From contig NZ_CP116413.1 in NCBI RefSeq assembly GCF_030064675.1, positions 6,170,001-6,234,000 on the forward strand: 64,000 nt of DNA, written 5' to 3'. Both the position numbers and the translations under genes were made by a program. The stretch comes from Crossiella sp. CA-258035 (GTDB taxonomy: Bacteria > Actinomycetota > Actinomycetes > Mycobacteriales > Pseudonocardiaceae). A model generated the notes under the pieces. It ran no database searches. It worked only from the letters and a program-made list of their open reading frames with translations, and had not been told where the DNA came from. Below, in pieces: positions 7,170 to 14,659 of the stretch (positions within the stretch are counted from its first letter, which is position 1; the number at the start of each line of letters is the position of its first letter).

Positions 7170-8792
7170 CTAAGCGAGTTGCACCAGCTCCAGGTAGTCC
7201 GCTGACCAGTGATCTTCGGTGCCATCGGGTAGCAAGATCACCCGTTCCGGCTCCAAAGCCTCCACCGCTCCGGGGTCGTGGGTGACCAGCACGACCGCGC
7301 CGGAGAAACTACGGAGCGCGTCCAGCACCTGCTCGCGGCTGGCCGGGTCCAGGTTGTTGGTCGGCTCGTCGAGCAGCAGCACGTTGGCCGCGCTGGAGAC
7401 CAGACCGGCCAGCGCGAGCCTGGTCTTCTCGCCACCGGAGAGCGTGCCGGCCGGCTGGTCGAGCTGCTCGCCGCTGAACATGAAGGAGCCGAGCAGGGTG
7501 CGCAGCTGCTGCTCCGGGGTGTCCGGGGCGGCGTGCCGGATGTTGGACCACACGCTCGCGCCGTGGTCCAGCGTCTCGTGCTCCTGCGCGTAGTACCCGA
7601 GCCGAAGCCCGTGACCTGCGACAACACGCCCGGAGTCGGCCTTCTCCTGGCCGCAGAGCAGCTTGAGCAGGGTGGTCTTGCCCGCGCCGTTGAGGCCCAG
7701 CACGACCACCTTGGCACCGCGGTCGATGGCCAGGTCCACCCCGGCGAAGATCTCCAGAGAACCGTAGGACTTGGACAGGTTCTCCGCGGTCAGCGGGACC
7801 TTGCCGCAGGGCGCGGGGTCCGGGAAGCGGATCCGGGCCACCTTGTCGGCCACCCGTTCCTCGTCCAGCCCGGCCAGCAGCTTCTCCGCGCGCTTGGCCA
7901 TGTTCTGCGCGGCGACCGCCTTGGTGGCCTTGGCCCGCATCTTGTCGGCCTGGGCCATGAGCGTGGAGGCCTTCTTCTCCGCGTTGGCCCGTTCCCGGCG
8001 GCGGCGCTTCTCGTCGGTGGCGCGCGCGTCCAGGTACCGCTTCCAGTTCATGTTGTAGACGTCGACCTCGCCGCGGGTGGCGTCCAGGAACCACACCCGG
8101 TTGACCACGTCGGCCAGCAGCTCGACATCGTGGCTGATCACCACCAGGCCGCCGTCGTGCGCCTTGAGGAAGGAGCGCAGCCAGGTGATCGAGTCGGCGT
8201 CGAGGTGGTTGGTCGGCTCGTCCAGCAGCAGCGTGGTGGCCGACTTGCCGCCGCCGTCGGAGGCCGCGAACAGGATCCGGGCCAGCTCGACCCGGCGGCG
8301 CTGACCACCGGAGAGGGTCAGCAGCGCCTGCTCCATCACCCTGGGCGGCAGCCCGAGGTTGGCGCAGATCCGGGAGGCGTCGCTCTCCGCGGCGTAGCCG
8401 CCGAGGGCGGAGAAGCGCTCCTCCAGGCGGCCGTAGCGGCGGACCGCGCGCTCGCGCTCGGCGTCGTCGACCAGCTCGGCCATCTCGGTCTGGGCCTTCT
8501 CCAGGTCCCTGGCCAGCTGGTCCAGGTTGCGCGCGGAGAGCACCCGGTCCTTGACCGAGACCGACAGGTCGCCCTCGCGGGGGTCCTGCGGCAGGTAGCC
8601 CAGCTCGTCGGCGAGCTTGACCTCACCGGCGTGCGGCTCGCCCTCACCCGCGAGCACGCGCAAGGTGGTGGTCTTGCCCGCGCCGTTGCGGCCGACCAGG
8701 CCGATCCGGTCGCCGGGCTGGATGCGGAGGTTGGCGCCGGAGACGAGGATGCGCGAACCAGCGCGCAGTTCCAGCCCGGTGGCTGCGATCAA
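7170..8792 (-). CDS. ABC-F family ATPase (ribosome-associated type)
   Basis: Two ABC ATPase domains are joined by a long charged linker, with no membrane segment, the layout of ABC-F proteins. These bind the ribosomal E site and act in translation or target protection against antibiotics. Walker A motifs are GRNGAGKTT (34-42) and GLNGAGKTT ending near K372. Signatures are LSGGQRRRVELARIL and LSGGEKTRLALAGL. The linker around residues 245-300 is very rich in Lys and Arg. At 540 aa it resembles mycobacterial Rv1473-type proteins more than EttA. Whether it confers macrolide or other resistance cannot be read from the sequence. Confidence 0.88.
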   Translation of the reverse strand: MIAATGLELRAGSRILVSGANLRIQPGDRIGLVGRNGAGKTTTLRVLAGEGEPHAGEVKLADELGYLPQDPREGDLSVSVKDRVLSARNLDQLARDLEKAQTEMAELVDDAERERAVRRYGRLEERFSALGGYAAESDASRICANLGLPPRVMEQALLTLSGGQRRRVELARILFAASDGGGKSATTLLLDEPTNHLDADSITWLRSFLKAHDGGLVVISHDVELLADVVNRVWFLDATRGEVDVYNMNWKRYLDARATDEKRRRRERANAEKKASTLMAQADKMRAKATKAVAAQNMAKRAEKLLAGLDEERVADKVARIRFPDPAPCGKVPLTAENLSKSYGSLEIFAGVDLAIDRGAKVVVLGLNGAGKTTLLKLLCGQEKADSGRVVAGHGLRLGYYAQEHETLDHGASVWSNIRHAAPDTPEQQLRTLLGSFMFSGEQLDQPAGTLSGGEKTRLALAGLVSSAANVLLLDEPTNNLDPASREQVLDALRSFSGAVVLVTHDPGAVEALEPERVILLPDGTEDHWSADYLELVQLA

Positions 8793-8994
8793 GGGAAGCT
8801 CCAGAAGTATTTGTGGTCGGCCAGGCCCAGCTGTCGTCGGCCCGCCTGTCGTAACCGGCGGGCTGTCGAGCGGCCTACAGCATCAGAACCACGGGACCAT
8901 CCTACCCGGCGCGCGCACCGCATTTACCGTGCGCCCGCGCACACCTGGCCCGGACACCCCCGATCCGGCTCTCGTACTCGTGAGTAAGTTGACC

Positions 8995-9000
8995 TATTGT
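8995..9000 (+). promoter_or_regulatory. Leaderless -10 element TATTGT
   Basis: TATTGT ends 7 nt before the ATG at 9008, the distance expected if transcription starts at the start codon. No Shine-Dalgarno sequence is seen. TTGACC abuts it and is too close to act as a -35. Confidence 0.4.
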
Positions 9001-9007
9001 CTGGGCC

Positions 9008-9802
9008 ATGAGCCAGCCGAACACGCCAGCGCGCACCGACTTCACCGGCAGGACCGCCCTGGTCACCGGGGCCAGCAGGGGTATCGGCCTCGGTATCGCC
9101 GAGGAGCTGCTCGGCCGGGGCGCGAACGTGGTCATCACCTCCCGCAAGCCCGAGCAGGTCGAGGCCGCGGTGCGGCACCTGGCCGGCACGGTGGCCGACG
9201 GCGACGAGCGGGTGCTGGGCCTGCCCGGCAACACCGGGGTGGACGTGGACCGGGAGGCCGCGGTGGACGGCACGCTGGCCCGGTTCGGCTCGCTGGACGT
9301 GCTGGTCAACAACACCGGCATCAACCCGGTCTTCGGCTTCCTGATGGACGCCGACCTGAACGCGGTGAAGAAGATCTTCGACACCAACGTGGTGGCCTCC
9401 CTGGGCTTCACCCAGCTGGCCTGGCACCGCTGGATGGGCGAGCACGGCGGCTCCGTGGTCAACATCGCCTCGGTCGGCGGCATCCGCTCCACCGGCGCGA
9501 TCGCCGCCTACGGCGCGTCCAAGGCCGCGCTGATCCGGCTGACCGAGGAGCTGGCCTGGCAGCTGGGCCCGAAGGTGCGGGTCAACGCGGTGGCCCCGGC
9601 GGTGGTCAAGACCAAGTTCGCCGAGCAGATCTACACCGGCCGCGAGGACGACATCACCAGCGCCTACCCGATGAAGCGGCTGGGCACCCCGGCGGACGTG
9701 GCCCGGCTGGTGGCCTTCCTGGCCTCGGACGAGGCGGACTGGATCACCGGGGAGACCGTGCGCGTGGACGGTGGCCTGCTCGCCACCGGCACCCTGGGCT
9801 GA
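9008..9802 (+). CDS. SDR-family NAD(P)-dependent oxidoreductase
   Basis: A classical short-chain dehydrogenase/reductase of 264 aa. It shows the cofactor motif T20-G-A-S-R-G-I-G27, the NNTG strand motif, and the catalytic Y168-G-A-S-K172 with a preceding Ser in NIASVGG. The C-terminal DWITGETVRVDGGLL is typical of the 3-oxoacyl-ACP reductase-like subgroup. Residues around the adenine-ribose loop (ITSRKPEQ) favour NADP over NAD. The substrate is unknown. The ATG has no ribosome-binding site but a TATTGT hexamer at leaderless distance. A small GntR regulator starts 3 nt after its stop, so the two are co-transcribed. Confidence 0.9.
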   Translation: MSQPNTPARTDFTGRTALVTGASRGIGLGIAEELLGRGANVVITSRKPEQVEAAVRHLAGTVADGDERVLGLPGNTGVDVDREAAVDGTLARFGSLDVLVNNTGINPVFGFLMDADLNAVKKIFDTNVVASLGFTQLAWHRWMGEHGGSVVNIASVGGIRSTGAIAAYGASKAALIRLTEELAWQLGPKVRVNAVAPAVVKTKFAEQIYTGREDDITSAYPMKRLGTPADVARLVAFLASDEADWITGETVRVDGGLLATGTLG

Positions 9803-9805
9803 GCC

Positions 9806-10168
9806 GTGCTGAGGGTCGACCCGGACAGCCCGGCCCCGCCGTGGCGGCAGCTGCACGACCAGGTCCGCACCGCGATCGCGGCGGGCAGTCTGGCCCCCGG
9901 CATGCCCTTGCCGACGGTGCGCGGCCTGGCCGCCGAGCTGGGTATCGCCGCGGGCACGGTGGCCAGGGCGTACAAGGAGCTGGAGGCGGCGGGCGTGGTG
10001 CGCACCGCCGGTCGCAAGGGCACCGTGGTGGCCGACCAGCCGCCCGCCTTCGCCCCAGAAGAGCTGCCGAACCTGGCCGCGCAGTTCGTGCACCAGGCCA
10101 AGCTGCTGGGCGCGGACCGGGTGGCGGTGTTCAACGCGGTCAACAACGCCTGGCCGGTGGACGGCTGA
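9806..10168 (+). CDS. GntR-family regulator, short YtrA/YhcF type
   Basis: A 120-aa protein with one winged-helix GntR domain (about residues 10-80) and only a short tail, as in the YtrA subfamily. PWRQLHDQVRTAIAAG, LPTVRGLAAELGIAAGTVARA (recognition helix) and AGRKGTVVA are visible. It begins with GTG 3 nt after the SDR stop and would be translated from the same mRNA. Short GntR proteins often control linked transporters or enzymes, so the SDR is the natural candidate. Its 3' end overlaps the convergent hydrolase gene by 29 bp. Confidence 0.85.
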   Translation: MLRVDPDSPAPPWRQLHDQVRTAIAAGSLAPGMPLPTVRGLAAELGIAAGTVARAYKELEAAGVVRTAGRKGTVVADQPPAFAPEELPNLAAQFVHQAKLLGADRVAVFNAVNNAWPVDG

Positions 10169-11042
10169 AGAACTCCGCCAGCGCGGCCGCGGTCTCCGCG
10201 GGCGCTTCCTCCGGCAGGTAGTGGTCACTGGGCAGCGCCTGCCCGGTGACCTCCCGCGCGTACTCCCGCCACACCGCGGGCACGTCGTAGCTGCGGCCGA
10301 CGAAGCTGTCCTGTCCCCACAATGCGAGCAGTGGCACCTCGATCAGCCTGCCCGCGTCGGCGTGGTCGTGGGTCAGGTCGATGCCCGCGGCCGCGCGGTA
10401 GTCCGCGCAGGAGGCGGCGATCGCGGCGGGATCGCGGAAGCAGCGCACGTACTCCGCGATCGCGGCTTCGTCGAAGGGGTCGCCGCCGTGGTGGCGGGCG
10501 GTCATCCTGGCGCGGATCCAGAACTCGGGGTCGTTGCCGATGAGCCGTTCCGGGATGCCGTCGCCCGCGGCCAGGAAGAACCAGTGGAAGTAGCCCAGCC
10601 CGAAGTCCTTGTCCGCGTTGGCAAAGGTGTGCCGGGTGGGCACGATGTCGAGCACGGCCAGCCTGGTCACGGCTTCGGGGTGGTCGAGGGTGAGGCGGTG
10701 CGCGACCCGGCCGCCGCGGTCGTGCCCGGCCACGCCGAACTCGGTGAAGCCCAGCTGCCGCATCACCGCCAGCTGGTCGGCGGCCATCGCGCGCTTGCTG
10801 TACTCGGCGTCTTCGGGGCCGGGCGCGGGTTTGGCGCTGTCGCCGTAGCCGCGCAGGTCGGTGAGCACCACGGTGAACCGCTCGGCCAGCCAGGGCGCGA
10901 CCTCGTGCCAGATCAGGTGTGTCTGCGGGTAGCCGTGCAGCAACAGCAGCGGTGGGCCGTCTCCGGCGGTGACGCAGTGGATGGCGGTGCCGTCGGCGTC
11001 GACGGTGCGGGCGGTGAAGTCGGCGGGCAGTGGGACGCTCAT
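10140..11042 (-). CDS. Haloacetate (fluoroacetate) dehalogenase-like alpha/beta hydrolase
   Basis: A 300-aa alpha/beta hydrolase whose active-site pattern matches haloacetate dehalogenases. H107-D108-R109-G-G-R112 gives an Asp nucleophile with two carboxylate-binding arginines. D132 (LDIVP) and H274 (SDHYLPEE) complete the triad. H153-W154 in GYFHWFF and Y215 in CADYR match the halide-binding His/Trp/Tyr set. Known enzymes hydrolyse haloacetates to glycolate; an epoxide hydrolase-like role is the alternative. ATG 11042 is chosen because it overlaps the upstream dehydrogenase stop as ATGA. That gene, acting on hydroxy-diacids, suggests a small carboxylic acid pathway. Confidence 0.82.
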   Translation of the reverse strand: MSVPLPADFTARTVDADGTAIHCVTAGDGPPLLLLHGYPQTHLIWHEVAPWLAERFTVVLTDLRGYGDSAKPAPGPEDAEYSKRAMAADQLAVMRQLGFTEFGVAGHDRGGRVAHRLTLDHPEAVTRLAVLDIVPTRHTFANADKDFGLGYFHWFFLAAGDGIPERLIGNDPEFWIRARMTARHHGGDPFDEAAIAEYVRCFRDPAAIAASCADYRAAAGIDLTHDHADAGRLIEVPLLALWGQDSFVGRSYDVPAVWREYAREVTGQALPSDHYLPEEAPAETAAALAEFFSRPPARRC

Positions 11043-12100
11043 GGCAGGAACTCCAGCAGGGCCGTGGTGAACTCCTCGGTGGTGGCGGTGCCGCCCAGGT
11101 CCGGGGTGCGGATTCCGGTGCCTGCCAACAGTTCCGCCAGCGCGGTCTCCACGGTAGCGGCCGCCTCGGGGTGGCCGAGGTGGTTCAGCAGCAGCGCGGC
11201 GGTCCAGATCGCGCCGATCGGGTTGGCGATGCCGCGGCCGGCGATGTCCGGGGCGGAGCCGTGCACCGGCTCGAACATGGACGGGAAGTCGCGCTCGGGG
11301 TTGAGGTTGGCCGAGGGGGCCAGGCCGATGCCGCCGGCGACCGCGGCGGCCAGGTCGCTGAGGATGTCGCCGAAGAGGTTGGAGCCGACGATCACGTCGA
11401 AGCGGCCGGGGTCCAGCACCAGCTTGGCGCACAGGGCGTCGATGTGCTCCTGGTCCCAGGTCACGCCGGGGTGCGCGGGCGCGGTCTCGGCGACCAGCTC
11501 GTCCCAGAACGGCAGGGTGTGCACGATGCCGTTGGACTTGGTGGCCGAGGTCAGCCGCCCGCGCCGGGTCGCGGCCAGCCGGAAGGCGTGGTCCAGCACC
11601 CTGGTCACCCCGGCCCTGGTGAACACCGCCTCCTGCACGGCCAGCTCCTCGGGGCAGCCGCGGTGCAGCCTGCCGCCGATCTCGCTGTACTCGCCCTCCA
11701 CGTTCTCCCGCACCACCACCAGGTCCACCGCGCCCGGTTCCGCGCCGCGCACCGGGCTGGGCACCCCCTCGAACACCTTGATCGGCCGCAGGTTCACGTA
11801 CTGGCGGAAGCCGCGACGGATCGGGATCAGCAGGCCCCACAAGGAGATGTGGTCGGGCACGCCCGGTTCGCCGACCGCGCCGAGGAAGATCGCGTCGTGC
11901 TCGCGGAGCCGGTCCAGGCCGTCGGCGGGCATCATCGCGCCGAGCTCGCGGTAGCGGGCGCAGGAGTAGTCGAACTCCTGGTAGCCGAACCGGATGCCGT
12001 GCCGGGCGCCGACCGCGTCCAGCACCGTGCGGGCCGCCGGGGTGACCTCGCGGCCGATGCCGTCGCCTGGGATCAGGGCGATGCGGTGGTGGGTCGTCAT
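11039..12100 (-). CDS. Tartrate/D-malate dehydrogenase-like enzyme (IPMDH superfamily)
   Basis: A 353-aa decarboxylating beta-hydroxyacid dehydrogenase in the isopropylmalate/isocitrate/tartrate family. Visible: IALIPGDGIGREVTPAA at the start, LWGLLIPIRRGFRQYVNLRP, VVRENVEGEYSEIGG, TSATKSNGIVHTLPFW (catalytic Lys region), and GDILSDLAAAVAGGIGLAPSANLNP with the metal-binding aspartates. The REN-VEG-EYS and NLRP patterns fit the TtuC/DmlA branch better than LeuB, and no leuC/leuD genes are near. It should oxidise tartrate, D-malate or a related acid with NAD and divalent metal. It heads an operon with the dehalogenase-like gene (4-nt overlap). Confidence 0.82.
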   Translation of the reverse strand: MTTHHRIALIPGDGIGREVTPAARTVLDAVGARHGIRFGYQEFDYSCARYRELGAMMPADGLDRLREHDAIFLGAVGEPGVPDHISLWGLLIPIRRGFRQYVNLRPIKVFEGVPSPVRGAEPGAVDLVVVRENVEGEYSEIGGRLHRGCPEELAVQEAVFTRAGVTRVLDHAFRLAATRRGRLTSATKSNGIVHTLPFWDELVAETAPAHPGVTWDQEHIDALCAKLVLDPGRFDVIVGSNLFGDILSDLAAAVAGGIGLAPSANLNPERDFPSMFEPVHGSAPDIAGRGIANPIGAIWTAALLLNHLGHPEAAATVETALAELLAGTGIRTPDLGGTATTEEFTTALLEFLP

Positions 12101-12173
12101 GCCCTCGATCGCACCAGTCCGGCCGCCGCCGGGTCCAAGACCGGTTGCCGGTCAGGCCGATAGGCGCGGCCTA

Positions 12174-13010
12174 TCAGTCGGCGGCAGCGGCGCGGCGCTC
12201 GATCATCACGGTGTCCTGCCAGCGGCCGTCCAGCCGGGCGATCCGCTCGCGGATGCCCACGGTGCGGAACCCGGCGGCGCGGTGCAGCGCCAGGCTGGCC
12301 TTGTTCTCCGGGAAGATCGCGCTCTGCAGGGTCCACAGGCCGCCCTCGTCGGCGGCGGTGACCTGGCGGTGGATCAGCGACTTGCCCACACCCCGGCCGC
12401 GGAAGGCCGCGCCGACGTAGAGCGAGGTCTCGGCGACCCCGGCGTAGCAGGCCCTCGGCGAGACCGGGGTGAGCGCGGCCCAGCCGGCCACCTGGCCGTC
12501 GGCCTCGGCGACCCAGCGGTGGCCGGGCAGCCACTTGCGGTCCAGCACCTCCCGGCGCGGGACCTCGGTCTCGAAGGTGGCCCTGCGGGTGGCGATGCCC
12601 TCGCCGTAGATGCGCCGGACCGCGGGCCAGTCCGCCTCGGTCATGGCGCGCACGGTGACCTCGGCGGGCAGGTCGGTCAGGCCGCCCGGCCGCGCGGCCA
12701 GTGCGCCCATGACCACGTCGGCGGCGTGCGGAAGGCCGGCCGCGCAGGCCTCGTTGACCGAGACCAGCGTGGTGGCGCCGACCTTCCGCAGCCGGACGAA
12801 GCCGACCTCGGCGAGCTTGCGCAGGTGGTGCGAGCACGTCGGCTGACCGACGCCGATCTGCTCGGCGAGCACGCCGACCGGCGCTTCTCCGGCCACGGCG
12901 ACCGCGTGCAGCAGCCGGACTCGTGTCGGATCGGCCAGGCTGGCGAACCAGCTCGCGTAGGTGTCAGCGTCCTGAGCAGCCAGTAGCGGCGCTTTCTCGA
13001 TCGCGGTCAC
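12174..13010 (-). CDS. ArsR-family HTH fused to ArsN1-like GNAT acetyltransferase
   Basis: Residues 12-100 form an ArsR-type winged helix (LADPTRVRLLHAV, then VGQPTCSHHLRKLAEVGFV). Residues about 117-270 form a GNAT domain with FRGRGVGKSLI for acetyl-CoA binding. The GNAT half (ATFETEVP, WAALTPVSPRACYAGVAETS, WTLQSAIFPENKASLALHRA) resembles phosphinothricin and ArsN1 acetyltransferases, which acetylate glufosinate-like amino acids or arsinothricin. C59 and C89 are the only cysteines in the regulatory half, so metal sensing is uncertain. The GTG start has a dyad ATTGA-N6-TCAAT just upstream, a plausible own operator. No other ars gene is near. Confidence 0.85.
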   Translation of the reverse strand: MTAIEKAPLLAAQDADTYASWFASLADPTRVRLLHAVAVAGEAPVGVLAEQIGVGQPTCSHHLRKLAEVGFVRLRKVGATTLVSVNEACAAGLPHAADVVMGALAARPGGLTDLPAEVTVRAMTEADWPAVRRIYGEGIATRRATFETEVPRREVLDRKWLPGHRWVAEADGQVAGWAALTPVSPRACYAGVAETSLYVGAAFRGRGVGKSLIHRQVTAADEGGLWTLQSAIFPENKASLALHRAAGFRTVGIRERIARLDGRWQDTVMIERRAAAAD

Positions 13011-13019
13011 CTATTCAGT

Positions 13020-13035
13020 ATTGACGGCGATCAAT
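13020..13035. promoter_or_regulatory. Candidate ArsR-type operator
   Basis: ATTGA and TCAAT arms are separated by six bases, 9 bp upstream of the GTG start of the ArsR-GNAT fusion. A/T-rich half-sites of this kind are typical for ArsR/SmtB regulators, so autoregulation is the inference. Confidence 0.4.
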
Positions 13036-13072
13036 GCTCACGTCATCCGCCGAGACCTGTCGTCTCCGTCAC

Positions 13073-13094
13073 TCCATCGAAACTTGTCGATGGA
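13073..13094 (-). terminator. Stem-loop after the AMIN-like gene
   Basis: TCCATCGA and TCGATGGA form a perfect 8-bp stem around a 6-nt loop. It lies 7 bp past the stop of the reverse-strand secreted AMIN-like gene. No U-run follows, as is common for actinobacterial terminators. Confidence 0.45.
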
Positions 13095-13101
13095 TAGATG
13101 C

Positions 13102-13632
13102 TCACCAGAGGTGCGCGACGTCCACCACGACCCGGTTGGGCAGGGTGAAGACCCGGAACGGCAGCCGGGCGCGCACGCCGAGGCCGACGTGGGTCTGGCC
13201 CTCGAAGGAACCGGCCCAGGCGACCTGGCGGAAGGTCTGGTAGCCGGTGACGTCGACGAGTTCGGCCCGGTTGGCCGGGTGGTAGGTGAGGTTGCCGTGC
13301 TGGTCGTAGGCCGGGGCGTCCACCCGGACGAGTAGCTTCGCCCCGCCGCGCAGCGGGACCGGGTTGCCGGTCGGGTCCTCGGTCACCTCGGGCACGTAGG
13401 ACACCGCGTAGCCGTTGACCGGGCCGCGGAAGTCGAAGACCAGCCGGTCGAAGCAGTCCTGCCGGCCCGCGCGCAGGTTGGTCATCTCCGCCGTGCTGGT
13501 CAGCGCGGCGCTCTTGTCCCCCGAGCCCCAGTCGATCCCGCAGTAACCGGGCGTGGCCGAGGCGGCCAGCGGCGCGGCCAGGCTCAGCGCGGCCAGCGCG
13601 GACAACAGCAGGGCCATTCGTCGTAACACCAT
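13102..13632 (-). CDS. Secreted AMIN-like domain protein
   Basis: A 176-aa exported protein. It begins with a basic MVLRRM stretch and a hydrophobic signal core ending in AASATPG (cleavage near residues 26-28). The mature part has two cysteines (GYCGID and RQDCFDRLVFDF) likely to form a disulphide. FDFRGPVNGYAVSYVPEV and the closing RVFTLPNRVVVDVAHLW match the AMIN-like beta fold of actinobacterial secreted proteins. Such domains are thought to bind cell-wall polymers; no enzymatic motif is seen. A GGAGGGGAG ribosome-binding site precedes the ATG. Confidence 0.8.
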   Translation of the reverse strand: MVLRRMALLLSALAALSLAAPLAASATPGYCGIDWGSGDKSAALTSTAEMTNLRAGRQDCFDRLVFDFRGPVNGYAVSYVPEVTEDPTGNPVPLRGGAKLLVRVDAPAYDQHGNLTYHPANRAELVDVTGYQTFRQVAWAGSFEGQTHVGLGVRARLPFRVFTLPNRVVVDVAHLW

Positions 13633-13757
13633 GTCGTGCTCCCCTCCAGCAGCCGGAAGTTCGGCTGCCCCACAGACGTCCGGCGGGGACCGGGCGTTGT
13701 CCGAACGCGGCCACCGTGTCCGATTCGTGCCCGGAACGACATCTGGCCGGGCGCTGT

Positions 13758-14642
13758 TCAGTCCACAGTGGACTCGGTCGTCACGGCGAGGAAGGCGGTG
13801 GCGGCCGGGCTGAGCGGGGCCTGCCTGCTGGCCAGCGCGAGGTCGAGGTGGGCGGGCGGTTCGAGGTCGAGCACCAGCGCGCCCGCGCGCCGGGCCAGCT
13901 CGGCCCAGGACTCGGCGAGCACGGCCACCCCGACCCCGCCGAGCACCAGCGGCAGGATGGCCTCGCGGTGCTCGGTCTCCACCACCTCGGTCAGCTCGAC
14001 CCCGGCGGCCCGGATCTCCTCGACCAGGCGGCGCATGCCGGTGCCGGTTTGGCCGACCACGATCCGTTGCCCGGCAAGGTCTTCCGCCCGCACCACCTGA
14101 CCGGGCCGGAACGGTCCATCGGCAGGCGCGATGAGCACGAAGCGCTGGCGGCCCAGCGGGGTGAGCCGGATGTCGACCGCGGGCGGGAGCCGGGTGGCGC
14201 CGAGCAGGCCGAGCTCGGTGACGCCGGTGCGGACCAGCTCGATCACCTCGGGCGCGGTGAACGCGGCCCGGATGGTCACGGTCAGGCCGGGATGGCGGGC
14301 GGTGAAGGCGGTGACCAGGTCGCTGAGCGGTTGCACCGCCTGCGAGGGCATGGCGGCGATCTCCACCCGGCCCACGGCCAGACCCGCGGTGGCGGCCACG
14401 CTGGCGCGGGCGATGTCCAGGTCGCGCACCACCTGCCGCGCGGGTTCGACCAGCGCGCGCCCGGCGTCGGTGAGCACCAGCCGACGGCCGGCGCGGTGGA
14501 ACAGGTCCTGGCCGAGGTCGCGTTCCAGGGCGCGGATCGCCTGGGACAGCGAGGGCTGGGCGAGGTAGAGCGCGGCCGCGGCCCGGTGCACCCCGCCGTG
14601 GTCGACCACCGCGAGGAAGTAGGCCAGCTGCCGGGCGTCCAT
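13758..14642 (-). CDS. LysR-family transcriptional regulator
   Basis: A 294-aa LysR regulator. The winged helix is residues 1-60 (MDARQLAYFLAVVDHGGVHRAAAALYLAQPSLSQAI region) and the periplasmic-binding-like effector domain runs from about 90 to the end. ATG 14642 is chosen because TAGCGT lies 7 nt upstream, a leaderless promoter inside the end of the preceding acyltransferase gene, and because LysR proteins start here. It may control the adjacent acyltransferase gene or a distant target; its ligand is unknown. The last codons contain a perfect GTCCACAGTGGAC palindrome (13761-13773). Confidence 0.9.
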   Translation of the reverse strand: MDARQLAYFLAVVDHGGVHRAAAALYLAQPSLSQAIRALERDLGQDLFHRAGRRLVLTDAGRALVEPARQVVRDLDIARASVAATAGLAVGRVEIAAMPSQAVQPLSDLVTAFTARHPGLTVTIRAAFTAPEVIELVRTGVTELGLLGATRLPPAVDIRLTPLGRQRFVLIAPADGPFRPGQVVRAEDLAGQRIVVGQTGTGMRRLVEEIRAAGVELTEVVETEHREAILPLVLGGVGVAVLAESWAELARRAGALVLDLEPPAHLDLALASRQAPLSPAATAFLAVTTESTVD

Positions 14643-14649
14643 GGCCCCG

Positions 14650-14655
14650 ACGCTA
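14650..14655 (-). promoter_or_regulatory. Leaderless -10 element TAGCGT for LysR gene
   Basis: On the reverse strand TAGCGT ends 7 nt before ATG 14642 with no Shine-Dalgarno sequence. It suggests the regulator has its own promoter although the upstream gene ends only 17 bp away. Confidence 0.4.
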
Positions 14656-14659
14656 CCGC

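Noticed and set aside
10140-11840. A 566-codon reading that would fuse extra sequence to the dehalogenase-like hydrolase
   Set aside because: The first 260 residues are an out-of-frame shadow of the dehydrogenase gene. The hydrolase starts at ATG 11042, overlapping the dehydrogenase stop.
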